From Tetrahymena elliotti 4EA (lineage: Eukaryota > Ciliophora > Oligohymenophorea > Hymenostomatida > Tetrahymenidae), in the NCBI GenBank assembly GCA_000231825.2, contig JH720385.1:1-64000 (forward strand): a stretch of 64,000 nucleotides of DNA, in the 5' to 3' direction. Position 1 is the first letter of the stretch. Every line of letters starts with the position of its first letter. The position numbers and the translations under genes are program-made. Positions 31,065 to 43,565 of the stretch are shown here, piece after piece. Under the pieces are notes generated by a model. The model was not told the origin of the DNA, ran no database searches, and worked only from the letters and a program-made list of their open reading frames with translations.

Positions 31065-34000
31065 ATGTACTCATAAGATCCTTATTAACAGATTTAAGGA
31101 CAGTTTTATCAAAGTTGTTCTTTTTGTAATACATAGGTTGCAGATCCTTTAGTGTTAAATTGCAATCATGAAGTCTGTTTTAGTTGTGCATGCTAAAATG
31201 AAAAAATATCTTAGAATTAGTAGCGCATTATTTGATTTTCCATTTATGATGAATGCTTTTACAATAAAAGCATAAAGAATTATTTTATTTTCAATGAATC
31301 ATTTTAAACCTTTATATAAAAATATAAATAGGTAATCTGCTTTTATTGAGTGTGTTGTTTGCAGAAGCTGCACTTTTATTAGTCAACTTCACTTTTTTAG
31401 TAGTAGCAATAAATAGGTTCTTAATGATAATAGTAATGCCTAACAAGACCAAAAATAAAGAAATGATGATGGTAATTTTTAATTTAAAGGAGAGTGCAAT
31501 TTCATCAGAATGGCTAGATAATAAAATAGTTTAACTGACCTTTCTAAAAAACCTACCAATTAGATTCCTTAGGGATTAAATAATTTGAGTCCTAATTAAC
31601 TAGAAGCAGGATAAATAGATAAAATCTACCTTAATCACACATAATAGTTATCTTAAACAGCTTTAAAGCAAAGCTACAATTAAAATATTTTGCAAAAATG
31701 TTAAGTGATAAAAAAAAATAACAATTAATCAGCTTCTCCAAAAGTAGCTGGAAGATGCAGTAGCGAGTCTAAATTAGTAAAACCAACTCAAAATGTTAAC
31801 AATAACAATAATAATATAAAAATTACTAATAAGTACTGCAATAATACTAGCAGTAGTGCATCATAAATAGAAACAAATTTTAATTAATTAAAATTAAATT
31901 AAAACCCTTCTCATTCTTATCTAAACATATTCTCTAGCCGCTAAAATTAATAATAATAGCAGATATCTTTTTAATAGGATAATTATGAAAATAGATCTCT
32001 CAATAACAATTGCATCACTCCAGAAAAAATAACAGAAAGGGTATTAGATATGTCAATGGCAGACTCCTCAAAGAAGTGTAAAACACAAAGAAGTTAGATA
32101 ACAATAAGCCCAAATAAATTTAGTGCTGAATCACCTATTTATCAAAAGAATACTTCATGTAAGACTCAATTAAGCAATGAAAAACTAGAATAATAAAATG
32201 CTTAATTTTAAGAGCAAATTATAAATTAAAAGAATGCTGAATCTATTAATTAAAATTACCTTCAGCAAAATCAAATCAAGAAAAGTAATCTAGAACTAAA
32301 TGAATGTAATGAGCACAAAGAACCTTTTAGCCTCTTTTGCGAGACAGATAAAAAATTATGCTGCGTGAATTGTGTATACAAGGGATCGGGGAGCCATAAA
32401 AGCCATAATGTTCTACCTCTCAAGCAATCATTTAATTTACTGAAATAGGAACTGAACAATTTTAAGTCAAAGTAAAAAGATAAATTGCATCAAATAGATG
32501 AAGCAATAAGAATTCAAACTTAGAATAAACAAGATATGCTTAAGACCTTCTTAAGCTTCAAAGAAGTAGCAAATAAGGAATTTTAAAAATTAATTTAAGT
32601 AATTCAATAGAGACAATAAGCAGTTCTAGAAGAAATAAATTCATTGTTTTCTTAAAAAATTCAAGTAAATTTGATCAGTTTGTTAGTTAATTTTACAATT
32701 TAATTTTGTTTTTAATTTATTCATGAACTAGAAATTCATTCATAAAAATCTATTTTTTGTTTTACAAATTCTGGGCTAAAAAACTATTAAATTATCAAAT
32801 TTAACATAAATTTTGATCAGGTAGGAGCAATAGCTAACCCTTTAACTAAAATATTACTAAAGAGTTAATTTGTTTAAAAATACAAAATTTATCATTGTGT
32901 AATTAATTTAATGGAGCAAATCTATTATTTAAAATAAATGATCATCATTTTAACTCTCGTTTTTTATATAAATACTAACTCCTCTATTTAAATTAAATTC
33001 ATACCAACCAACATAAAAAGTTACGCCATTAAATTTTAATTTTAGTAATACTAAAATCATATCATTAACACATGCTTACATTCTTAAAAAAGGAAACTGA
33101 TGACAATCTAAAGCTGCTTCAAGAAATTAGAGGAGAATTCAAACACTTCAAAGAGATAGATAGCCAATTAAAAAACTCTAATTTCTAGCAATAAGTTAGA
33201 GTTTATGCGACCAAACAGGAGCTCTCTAAATCTCTCAAAATATTTGAAGGGATTCAGATTATAGAAAATACAAAAGAAGAAATAAATTCTTTTGACTTTT
33301 AATCAAAGCACTAAATACTATAAGAAATCAGCCAGCTAGGCCGTGTTAAGAATACTAAGAAGCAAACCCATAACACAGCTGTACAGAAACCTGCTTATTA
33401 ATCGAATTGTAATACTTTGAAAAACTCTTCTTCTTTTAATGGCAACAGTGTAAGGATAAAAACTGAAGAAGAAAATGTTAATATTAAAGATTAACGCCAA
33501 ATGTAAAATTAAGAATAGACAAGCTAAAGAAATTTAGATTTAAAGTTAAGCCTAAATGCAGCTGGTGTTAGAGCATCTCTTGAAACACCTAGTGGGTAAA
33601 ATTCATATAATTCAAGATAACGATGCTAATTGAATACCTAATAATCTATTTCTCCTTAATTAAGAAATTACACTAATTAAATTTAATCATAACAAAAAGT
33701 GAACCTAAATTAATTGATTTAGAATAATCCTTAACAGCTAAATAATACCTTACCCTCAAGTGATTTGATGCTAAAATAAAGTAGTATTACACCTCCATAA
33801 ATGGATTATCGTATGAATATCTTCATGGCAGATCAACTTAATTAATAAAACACAGTATAAACAGAAAGATAATCATGCTCTTCCTAAGTATCCAAAAAAG
33901 GTTTTATGTTTAATGAAAAGCCACCTTTGAATGTAATCAAGAAACAGCAAAATGCTTTTAAGAATTAAACAAATAATGATGCTACTCTAAACATCTCTTC

Positions 34001-35751
34001 AAACAGTCTAGTAAATTAAAATAATCTGATAAAGGATGCTTAAATGAAGCAAAGTAAAGATAGTCTTTCTTAGTAACAACTCTATTTATCAAATGAAGGA
34101 AATTATCTCAATACTTCTGCTCTTAATAATACTAATAATAAAGCCTTCCCTTTAGAAATTTTAACAAACAAAAGTGATGCATCTTTGCACAATTAAGCTC
34201 TCTTCTAGACTTAAAGTGGTCACTATTCTACTAAAAAAACCTAATATAGTTCAACTTCTCAGAATCAAAATAATGGAAAATTTGCTTCACTGACTGCACA
34301 AATTAAATAAATCACTTAAAATGTTCCTGATTATTTTGAAAAAGATGATCGTGACATAATTGAAATATAAGAAAGTGATAAGGAAAATGCTTTACAGGAA
34401 CCAGAAGAGTAAATGAGATATCTTAATTCAGTAAACTCAAATTAAGATTAAAAGACCAATTATCATCATCATCATCATCAAGATTTTATTAACCTCTAAA
34501 AAAATCAAAATTTAATAAAATAAAATTACTTAGTAAAACACAACGAAGATTCTAACTAAAACAAATAAACTATTTTGTAACAAAAAGCTAATCTCCAAAA
34601 AAGTTTATCTTAAAACGTTTTGTAAACGAAAGTATTTGAAGATAAAACATATTTGGTATTGAATCAAACACAATAAAACAACAGCTCTAATAATAACAAT
34701 ATAACTAATTCATGCTTACTAAACACAAGTTAGATTTCTAGTAATTAGCCAGATGGAACTAAAAATATTTAAAATTCACTCAGTAAAAACCATTGTAACA
34801 AAATAAACAGCAAAAAAATGAATGCAAATAAATAATTTAATGATGAGAGCTTGGAAAATAGCATAGAAGGAAACAAAGAATTAATCCAGTAATTAAATGC
34901 AGAAATACTCTATGAAGATTTTACTCTTGAAAATAATGATTAAAAGAAAGTTACTTTGCAAGCTTAATTAATAGAAAGTAAGAATTTAAAAGTAAATGAC
35001 TCAGAGACATCAAATGTTAATTATGCAGAATAAATTAAATAGTGTAACTATAATGAAATTTAACAGAACAATCTGGGTAATCTTCAATCTAATTTATTTA
35101 ATCCATCTAAAATTTTAGATTCTCAAAGTAGAAATTCACTTTTAGGAATTTTGCCATTCAAAATAAAATCTACTAATCTGCTTTATTCCATGAAAGAAGA
35201 TTAATAATCTTCAGATCGTTTCCATGAGAAATGTGATGGAAGAGGACCTTACATAATCTTAATTAAAGCAAATTCATTTACATTTGGCTATTACTCTCCA
35301 ATCTCTTTTGTTCAATGTGACAAATATATTACCTGTTCAAACAGCTTTATTTTTTCCTTAACCAATATATATAATACTTAACCTATGATTTTCCCAGTTA
35401 AGCAAGATAAGAAGTTTATAGCTTTGTACTAAAGTGTAAAAAATCCCTGTCTCGGAAGTACCCTCTAGAACAAATAAGACTTGTGGATTAAGTAAAAAAC
35501 ATCGAATTTAAATATTTAGAATAAAAGTTATATTTTTATTAAATAATAGTTTTGATGATCCTAGAGATTCAGTTTCTAGTGTTGGTATTATTTAATTTTT
35601 TATTTATTAACTAGTGTATTTAAAATCACAACATGTTAAATTAGGTTATGCTTACTAACTAGATGGTTAATATGAAGGTAACAAAATATTAGCAGGACAG
35701 TATACAGATTGGAATGTTCAAGGAATTGAAGTATACTAAATAATTCAATGA
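31065..35751 (+). CDS. RING + B-box + coiled-coil + TLDc domain protein (TRIM-like)
   Basis: Exons 31065-31219, 31332-32664, 33093-35491 and 35550-35751 join in phase to about 1,362 residues. Residues 18-62 form a C3HC4 RING (C18, C21, C33, H35, C38, C41, C59, C62) split by intron 1, suggesting E3 ubiquitin ligase activity. A B-box zinc finger lies at about 377-410 (CNEHKEPF, FCETD, CCVNC and H407/H410), followed by a Lys/Gln-rich coiled coil. A long Asn/Ser/Gln-rich linker with a His5 run fills the middle. The last 160 residues match a TLDc domain: FHEKCDGRGPYIILIKA, FTFGYYSPISF, FIFSLTN, LGYAYQLDGQY and a terminal ILAGQYTDWNVQGIEVYQI. TLDc domains occur in oxidation-resistance and V-ATPase-binding proteins. 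A tiny extra intron near 35585-35620 is possible. Confidence 0.85.
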
Positions 35752-37974
35752 AAAAAAAAATTAACATAGTAAAATCAATTAAAATAAAAGACACTAACTA
35801 ACAGCAATTTTCTCAAAACAAAACTGATTGATAAAGAAAGATTATTTAAAAAAAATGCATGAACTTGAATGTAAGTACAAAAAGGATAGATTAATAGAAC
35901 TAAATTTAATTTGGTAAAATTAGTAAAATGTAAAATTTCAAATTAACCTACATGCAGCAAGCACATCATATTAAAGAAATGAATTATCTGTAATCATTCA
36001 ATCAAACAATTAATTAATTACTGGATTTATTTATTTGTAAATATTCTCTATATTTTTAAAGTAACAAAAGGATAGACTAATTCTTCTTCTTTTTTACTGA
36101 GCCCATTTTTTAATTTTTAAATGCAAACTACAGTCAGCTCTTGTAAAAAATTTTATCTACTATCTCTCAAATCTCTTTACTTCGCTTAAATTTGTATCTA
36201 AACATTAAAAATGCTTAAATCTATTTAAATTTTCCTTTTTCTTACTTTTCATTCTTGTTAAATGCAGCATGTGTTAGGTTCCAAAAAAAATTTTACCTTA
36301 AGATATTCGATTGAATAATCTAATTTTAATAAACTATATAAATTGACAATTTTTAACAAAGGTATTTATTTCAATCGTACACTTTTACCATAAAAAATAC
36401 TCAAGAAATTTAAATTAAATTAGAAAAACACCATCAATATTTGTGTAATTACAATTTGATATTTCCCGATTACAAACTTCAAGAAGAGTTTCTAGTCAAT
36501 TTTCTCATTTTTAATTTTAAAAGCAAATAAAGATATTTCCTAATCTCTATTTTCATTCTACCTTTGATATATTAGAGTAACTCATTTCTTTGAAAAATAC
36601 AAAATTTGAAATAAAAAGACTTTAAATTGAATATTACTAATTCCTCATTAGTATTTAAAAAGCTTTTTACTTTTAATATGGTATTTTTTCATTATTTACA
36701 TCTAAATTTAAATATAAGTTATCAATCTCTATTTTAAATTTTACAAAAAAGCAAAATATTGATGAGTTATTTTTTATTAGAATAAACTAAAATAAAATTA
36801 AGGTAAAAGAACTATAAACTTTAAAATTTAGTTGAAAAAAGAATTCAGAGGAAAAATTACTTAAAATAAACATAAAATAAATAGATAAAAATACATATAC
36901 TAGCTTTTTTAAACATTTTAAATACTTATTTAGAAATAATATATTTTTTTTAAAATAGTCAATTTTGTGGCTCTCAATTAATAAAGTCTATTGTGTAAAT
37001 CAAGTTAAAAATAGAATAGAATAATAATATTTGAGCTGTTAAAATAAATCTGAGTTACACAAATTTTGTTTATTTTTTAAACATTTTTTTTTAATTGGTC
37101 ATCTTTACATTTAAATAAACAACTCAGACCTAAATAAAAAATAAGCAAAAAGAATTTCTAAATAACTAACTAAATTAAAACGACTTGACTTAATATATTT
37201 TTCCATATAAAGCAGCTTGAATTAAAATAACAGTAGAATTTTTATTGCCTTATTTGCATTAGTTTTTTGATAATTTAATAAATGAAACTAAGCCAATATT
37301 TTAAAAATCCTTAAAATGAATTAGAAGAAAGAAATATGTTTCATTTTACTTACTGCTTGATAATTAAAAATAATAAGTAAATTATTTATGAATAAACACA
37401 ATTAGATTTAAATAAATTTGTTTATTATTAATAGTTATTATTTTATTACAAAATATAATACTGACTAACATATTCATATTCATGTATTTGTTACTCATAA
37501 TTTTTTTTTTAACTAACTTATTATTATTATATTATCAATACAGAATTTAGTAATTTACTAATTTTCTTTTTATAAGAATGTAATATTAGCAGGACCTTTA
37601 GTTAGAATGTTTTCTGAAAACATGAAAAAGAGAGTAAGTTGTAAAGCTTTAATTTAATTACTTAATATTGCTAATTATTTTTGTTTTATTATTTCTTAAA
37701 ATAATCATACTAAATTAGTTTAAAGAGATTGAATTATTTATCCAATTAATTGAGCTTACCCTTTCAAACAACCACACACAACTTGTGATTGCTTAATTTT
37801 TCTCATACTCTATCCTATAATTATTAAATAATTAAGATATTAATTTTGAGTTTTTATTTTCTGTCTGTCTGTAATTTATTTTAATATTTTATTGAGAACA
37901 AAAGTTTTTTATTTGTATTCTCATATTCATTCATATTTTTTTAAGGAAAAAGTTTTTATTTAAATAATTATTGT
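35752..37974. other. Intergenic region between convergent genes
   Basis: About 2.2 kb between the 3' ends of the TLDc gene (plus strand) and the EF-hand gene (minus strand). It is A+T rich, with no supported gene. Convergent orientation means it should hold two 3' untranslated regions and polyadenylation signals, but none stands out from the background. Confidence 0.55.
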
Positions 37975-39869
37975 TCAAATATTTTAATCCAAGTATTAAC
38001 AAAGTTTTTTATTTTTGTCAATAGCCTAGTCTATATAATTTCTGAAGTCAGCCCATCCAAGTTCAGTCAACTCTTTTTACCTCAAATCCTTAGTAATATC
38101 AATACACAGTTTATCTATGAGCTTATTTATATTGTCTAATGCTGTTCTGTTTTTCTTACTCTTCACTATTTTTTCTCTAAAGACTTCTCTTAAAATATCT
38201 TTGATGTTAGAAACATCCACTAATCCATTAGTCGGTTTCTCAAATTTTTCAAAATTACGTTTTAAATTGCTCTTAAAAACATGACCACCCGTTCTAATTT
38301 TAAATAAAAATTTAAATGATAAAAAATGTATTTATCTTTCAAATGAAACGAAATACATAAATAACTACCCCTTTTATTTTATTTGAAATGTTTATTTCCA
38401 TTAAATTTAAAAAATAAAATAAGATTGTAATTGTAGTAGGATTGCTATTAAGGCTGTGAAACTTAATAAATTTTGTCAATATAACTTAATTCAAATAGAT
38501 AAATAAATAATTAAATAAATTACCTATCTTCACTGCATAAGTACCTTATCCATTCTTTTCTATCTATTGTCTTTGATTAATCTTCATCAATATTATTCAT
38601 TTCAGCTATGACTTTAAATGTGTTAGGTTCTTCATCCTCATAAATCCAGAGTAATATTCTGAGATCTTGAACACTGAGCCTATTTTTGTTATTGACATCA
38701 CTTGCACTAAAAGCACACCAGGCTCTCATAACATCTAAGTAGTCTCTTTTATGAATGTTTAAATCTTTAATTTCATCCTAATAAACATTCATATCTTAAA
38801 ATCTTTTACTAGTCTCTACTATTACAGAAAATAGATACCCTATTAACACTTCATCATCAAATTCTTTTAATTAATTGTAGAGAAGCTCTTTTAGCTAATC
38901 TCCTTTCATTGTAACTTATCCTTTGCTTTCTTTCATAAAATTTTGATCATACATAGACATTAATTCTTTCATACGTTTTTTGGCATTTGGATAACTCTAT
39001 GTTCCAGAAAATCTATTCACAAATAAAATAGTAAATGATAGAGGCTTTCTAAAACAATTGATTATCAATAATATGCAGAAATAAATCTAAATCAAAGATG
39101 TTTTTTATTTCTAAAAATAAAACGAATATTCAAAATCAATAAAATTAATTAATTCTTTTACTTCAAAAGAAAATCTTAAAATTCAAAATTTCTATTTATC
39201 CAGTCAGCAAATTCATCAAAATCAATGTGACGTGAATGATCTTTATCAATCATTAAAAAGCAAGCATCTGCTAACGATTCTAAAAACTCAATTTTTGGGA
39301 CAGCGACTCCTACTACTTTACACAAGCTTTTTATCACAGATGAAATAGTGAAAATGAGTTCCTACTTTTCAATTGTATTTGATTAATCAAAATCAAATAG
39401 CCTATAAACAAATTATATTTTATTCTCAAATGTATCTCCACTAAATAAAGCAAAGCAAGCCAGACATTCATAAACATCAGCTATTTTTAAATAACAAATT
39501 AATTAATTTAAAAGAAATGAATTCTGAACAGTTTTTATGGAATTCTTATTAAATAAATGTAAATAATGATTTTAATAGGCAAAGTTTTAGTTAAAAATAA
39601 TGAGATGATATATTACCCATTTTTAGTTCTTTGTTATTTGATACTTGTTCTGAAAGTTTACTAAAAATTGGTTCTGTATCATCCATGAGAATTCCAAAAA
39701 TCTAATCAAATTCCTCATAAAATAGTCTATAAGATGTTGGATATTGCTAGTCTATAATCTCAATACATTCAAAAAGCTCTTTTAAAGTTATTTTCTTAAG
39801 AGAAAAAAGTTGCTCTTCTAAAAGTGGGCTGATTTATTTCTAGTTCGCCTTTTCTAATAATTGTCCCAT
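37975..39869 (-). CDS. EF-hand calcium-binding protein, possibly N-myristoylated
   Basis: Four minus-strand exons (39869-39617, 39480-39162, 39012-38524 and 38293-37975) join in phase to 459 residues. Canonical EF-hand loops are visible at 114-125 (DFDQSNTIEKQE), 163-174 (DKDHSRHIDFDE) and 333-344 (DEDQSKTIDRKE), each with acidic residues at positions 1, 3 and 12. A degenerate fourth loop (DVNNKNRLSVQD) precedes the last one. The product starts MGQLLEKANQ, so Gly2 could be N-myristoylated as in several calcium sensors, although the sequence after it is not an ideal motif. No kinase or other catalytic domain is present, and the C-terminal 100 residues are Lys-rich and helical. A calcium-sensor role is inferred from the loops. 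The exact family is unclear. Confidence 0.87.
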
Positions 39870-41160
39870 TTGCAAAATAAATAGTAAAACTTATAATTGT
39901 CAATTGAAATTAAAAAGAAATTCTTTTGATCAGTATTAATTTTAACAATTAAATCAATAATTATAAAAAATACACTTATTATTTTCATTTTTGCTAGTAT
40001 AAAGATGTTACTCTTTCTCCTTCATAATCTAGCTTAATCCATATAAATAAATACACTCAAAAAGACCTAAAAAGTATTTTTTATCTTTTTTTCTATAACA
40101 GTAAAAGATTTCAAGAACATTTGAATATCTACTTTTGTAAATTATTCAAATATTAATCATATAAATTTTATAGTTCTTTTATTTCAAAGTTAGTAGATAA
40201 GATGTTAAAGCAAATACTACTCTTGAAGTAATCATAAGTTTGATTTTTTATTTATACATACGACAAAAATTATTAAGAATTTAGTAAATTAAAATATTTT
40301 TTCATTCTCATTTTGTTTGTATTTAATTTCATTTATATTGAAAATAAATAGTGAAAGAGTAGTCACTATGTAGTAGTTTTGCTTCTATCTGTTTTCATAT
40401 ACTTAACTAACAATTAATTTTATTTTCTAAAACAGAAAAAGTTGTAAAACTTTTAAGAGCATTTTGAAATTTCTACTTCTATTAATCCAAAATATTTTAT
40501 ATATTTTTATCTTATTTGATTTAAAAGTTAATAGATAAGAAATAGGATCAAAATTGTAATTGTTCTTGAAGTAATTTTATGTATGATTTTTTTATTCATA
40601 ATAATATTTCAATAAAAGTTATTAGTATATTATTATGCACTTTTAATTCGACATATACTTTTGATGATAATTAATTGATTTTGATATCATCACTTATCAA
40701 TTACTTTAATTTGCAATACTGCTAATAAAATTCTTTAAAAATATTTTTTAATTTAAAAAGAAACGTAAGGAAAAAATTATAAATTAGATTGAAATATTAA
40801 AAAAGATAAATTTTATTTAGTTTTAATTTTTGAAATAATTTTTATTTAAATTATTCATATTTTAGAGAATATCTAATTTTTAGAAGTAGAAATTAGAGAA
40901 GTTCAGTTATTAATGTAGTTATTTATTTAAAACTTTTGCTTATTGTCTTGGTATTTTTAAAATTTTAATTGGATATTAATAAGAAATGTTGTAGATAATT
41001 CCTAGAATTATTTTAATTTTCTTAAAACTAAATAATACTTTAAAAAAATTGTATTCAGATATTGAATTTGATAAGATATTTTCTAATTAAAGTATAAAAT
41101 ATTTAATTTATTGATTTATAAATAAGCAGCAAGCAGATTCTAAAATAAGTAAAAAAAGAT
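39870..41160. other. Divergent intergenic region
   Basis: About 1.3 kb between the divergent EF-hand gene (minus strand) and the first transporter (plus strand), so it should hold both promoters. It contains a diverged duplication (about 40096-40280 and 40427-40620). No gene is supported. Confidence 0.55.
40096..40620. repeat. Diverged tandem duplication in a promoter region
   Basis: Two segments of about 190 bases (about 40096-40280 and 40427-40620) share ordered blocks: AACAG, TCTACTT, AAGTTA-TAGATAAGA, TCTTGAAGTAAT and a following GATTTTTTATT. The spacing of the blocks is similar in both copies. Similarity is patchy and could be inflated by base composition. Confidence 0.45.
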
Positions 41161-42612
41161 ATGGAATCAAAAGAAGATTGCCCTAAAAAATGGGTGTCTA
41201 TATTTCTTTACACAATAGGGATTCACAATCTTTATTACTCATTTAATTAGTATAGCACTCTTTACGGTGTCTATAAGGAATATTTTTAAATTTAACACTT
41301 TGACTTTCATTTCAATTTCATCATGAGCATATAATACTTGATACTTTGTGCTGTCATTATATATATTGGGGTAATAGTAGATAAATATGGGCCTGGATTA
41401 TGCTTTCTTCTTTAGGGGATTTTAATAACAATAGGATAATTGCTTATTTGTCTTTGCGTTTAAACTAAGTTCTTTTTTATAATGTATTTTGCTAGAATTT
41501 TAGTTGTGATTGGAAGTAGTTCAATTGCAGTATCTAAAGGAGTCTATTGTAGAGATTATTTTATATCAACTCACTTAGCACTTACTAATTCTATCACCAG
41601 TCTCAGCTTTACAGTTTCATAGATAGCAAATCTTAACTTAGTTTGGATTATTTTTAACTCTTATGGTTTAATTTATGTAGAATTATTTGGTTTTATACTT
41701 AATCTATCAGGATTCCTACTTGCCTTTTATATTTACAAAATAGATACAAAAAATAACTAAATTCTTTTCCTTTACAATTTCAAACCAAAAACAAAAAGTA
41801 AAAAAGGAACTAAACTTTAATTGTAAAGTGATGATAAAAAAGAAATCTTACATGAACATCATCATTAGAATGATAACGATGAAATTGTATAACTCAGATA
41901 TATCTAAAAACATTAAGCAGAAGAAAAAAAGGATTTGATACAAGATAAATAACAAAAAAATATATCTATTGTCTCTTAATATTTCAAAGATATAATCAGT
42001 CTTAAATTAAGCTACTGGCTTGGTAGTTTAACTATTGCTTTATCATACTTGAGCTTAAATACTTATATAGTATTAGGACCTGCTATTTGTTAATAATATT
42101 TAAAAATAACTCCTTAAGAATCTAGTTTTTATGTCTCTTTCCTACCTAACATAACTTTGGTAATGCCTATAATAGGAAAGATAGTTGATAGATATAAAAT
42201 ATGGTTTAATGTATATTATTTTATATCCCTTCTTGCAGCTTTAGGAACAATTTTTTTAGTCTATCAAAAACCCACGATAGCTTTTTGTCTCATAGGTCTA
42301 GCTTATGGTTCTAGGACTTCTGCTGAATTCCCATTAATATGCTATTTAGTGAAAAGTAAAGTTGCAGGAAGAGCTTACAGTATAGCAAGATCTATTTCTA
42401 TGCTATCTATTAGTTTAATCCTATTTATAAATAGCTTCTTAACTCAATAATTAGGATCTTATTTTTATACTTTATTCATTCTACTAATAGCATCACTTCT
42501 AATAACAATTTCAATCTCAATAGTTAAATAACTAAAAGATTTTGAAGATTAAAAAAAATAAAAATTATGTCATTCTCCTATTAAATTAGTATCCAAAAAA
42601 GAATATGAATGA
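41161..42612 (+). CDS. MFS transporter, MFSD1-like, tandem copy 1
   Basis: A single exon encodes 483 residues with many TAA/TAG Gln codons and a TGA stop. Hydrophobicity suggests about 11-12 membrane helices in two bundles, separated by a hydrophilic His/Asn/Lys-rich loop of roughly 80 residues (about 200-280). Bundle one has the YGVYKEYF segment, a helix-loop GVIVDKYGPGLCF corresponding to the MFS loop 2-3 signature (D-K/R-x-G), and RILVVIGSSSIAVSKGVY, similar to the fourth and fifth helices of MFSD1-type lysosomal transporters. Bundle two has PLICYLVKSKVAGRAYSIAR, a segment shared with the neighbour. Substrate is unknown; dipeptide export from lysosomes is known for MFSD1 relatives and is only a guess here. 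No intron is needed. The start is the first ATG of the conserved ESKEDCP N-terminus. Confidence 0.9.
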
Positions 42613-43565
42613 GATTATTAATAATATTTTGATTATCTAATAAAATATTAAAAAAATTAATTACTTTAGTGCATTCATTTTTAAAAGATGTTCTTAATTA
42701 TTTAATTATTGATAACCTAAACGCTTTCATTTTAAGATATTCACTTTTTTATTATTAATTCAGAGTTGAAAATTAAGTAAATATGATTTCCTTGAGAAAA
42801 TATTTATTGAACATTAAATGTTGTTATTTACATTTTTATATGATAATATACTCTTTAAGTAGAGGAGCCACATCAAAATTTTTGAGACAATTTTATTCAT
42901 AAAACATTTTTAAACAAATAAACAAACAAATTATGAAAATGCATGGTCATTTCATATCACAAATCTGATGAAATATTTGGATATTATTAGAATTTTATTA
43001 ATAAAATAATAAAAATCCACAACATTTCTGATATTTTTTCTTGTGAGTCAACATACATTTGACAATTTCTATTTTTTAACATAAAATAAAAAATAATTTT
43101 TTAGCATCTTATTCAAACATAAATGGAACTTTGGTATGTGTTTTCAATCTTAATTTTCATTTTAAAAAGGGGCTTTATATTCAATTAAAAACTATACTTT
43201 CACTTAATTTTAATAAGTAATTAATTTTTCTATAAGTGGTTGTAAGCATATACACACAAAATGAAATTTATGTAATAAAAAAATCCTTAGATTATTTTCA
43301 AAAAATTACACTAATTTTTTTTAATTACTTTTATCAGAAATAGGTTTCTTATGTTCCTTAAATAGTTCTTTTTATTTGGTGAAAAGATGAACGAAATCAC
43401 TGGAAAGAAAGATCATTGATTGCTTAAAAAAAAAATAAAGGAAAAGTTTTTTTACAGGAAAATTAATTACAGATAATAAGCATTTCAGTCAATCAATCAA
43501 TCAAATTAATATTTATTATAAAAAATTAGAAAAATTAATTCACCCTTTAAATAACTTCTTCTGAA
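42613..43565. other. Intergenic spacer between the tandem transporters
   Basis: About 950 bases, A+T rich, with no gene. It must hold the 3' end of copy 1 and the promoter of copy 2. A TCAA repeat lies at about 43490-43503, just upstream of copy 2. Confidence 0.55.

Noticed and set aside
31346..31534. Plus-strand hydrophobic frame in the RING gene
   Set aside because: It is a shifted frame of exon 2. The correct frame carries the second half of the RING and runs on to the B-box.
32271..32459. Minus-strand frame of 62 codons
   Set aside because: It is antisense to the B-box region of the RING/TLDc gene.
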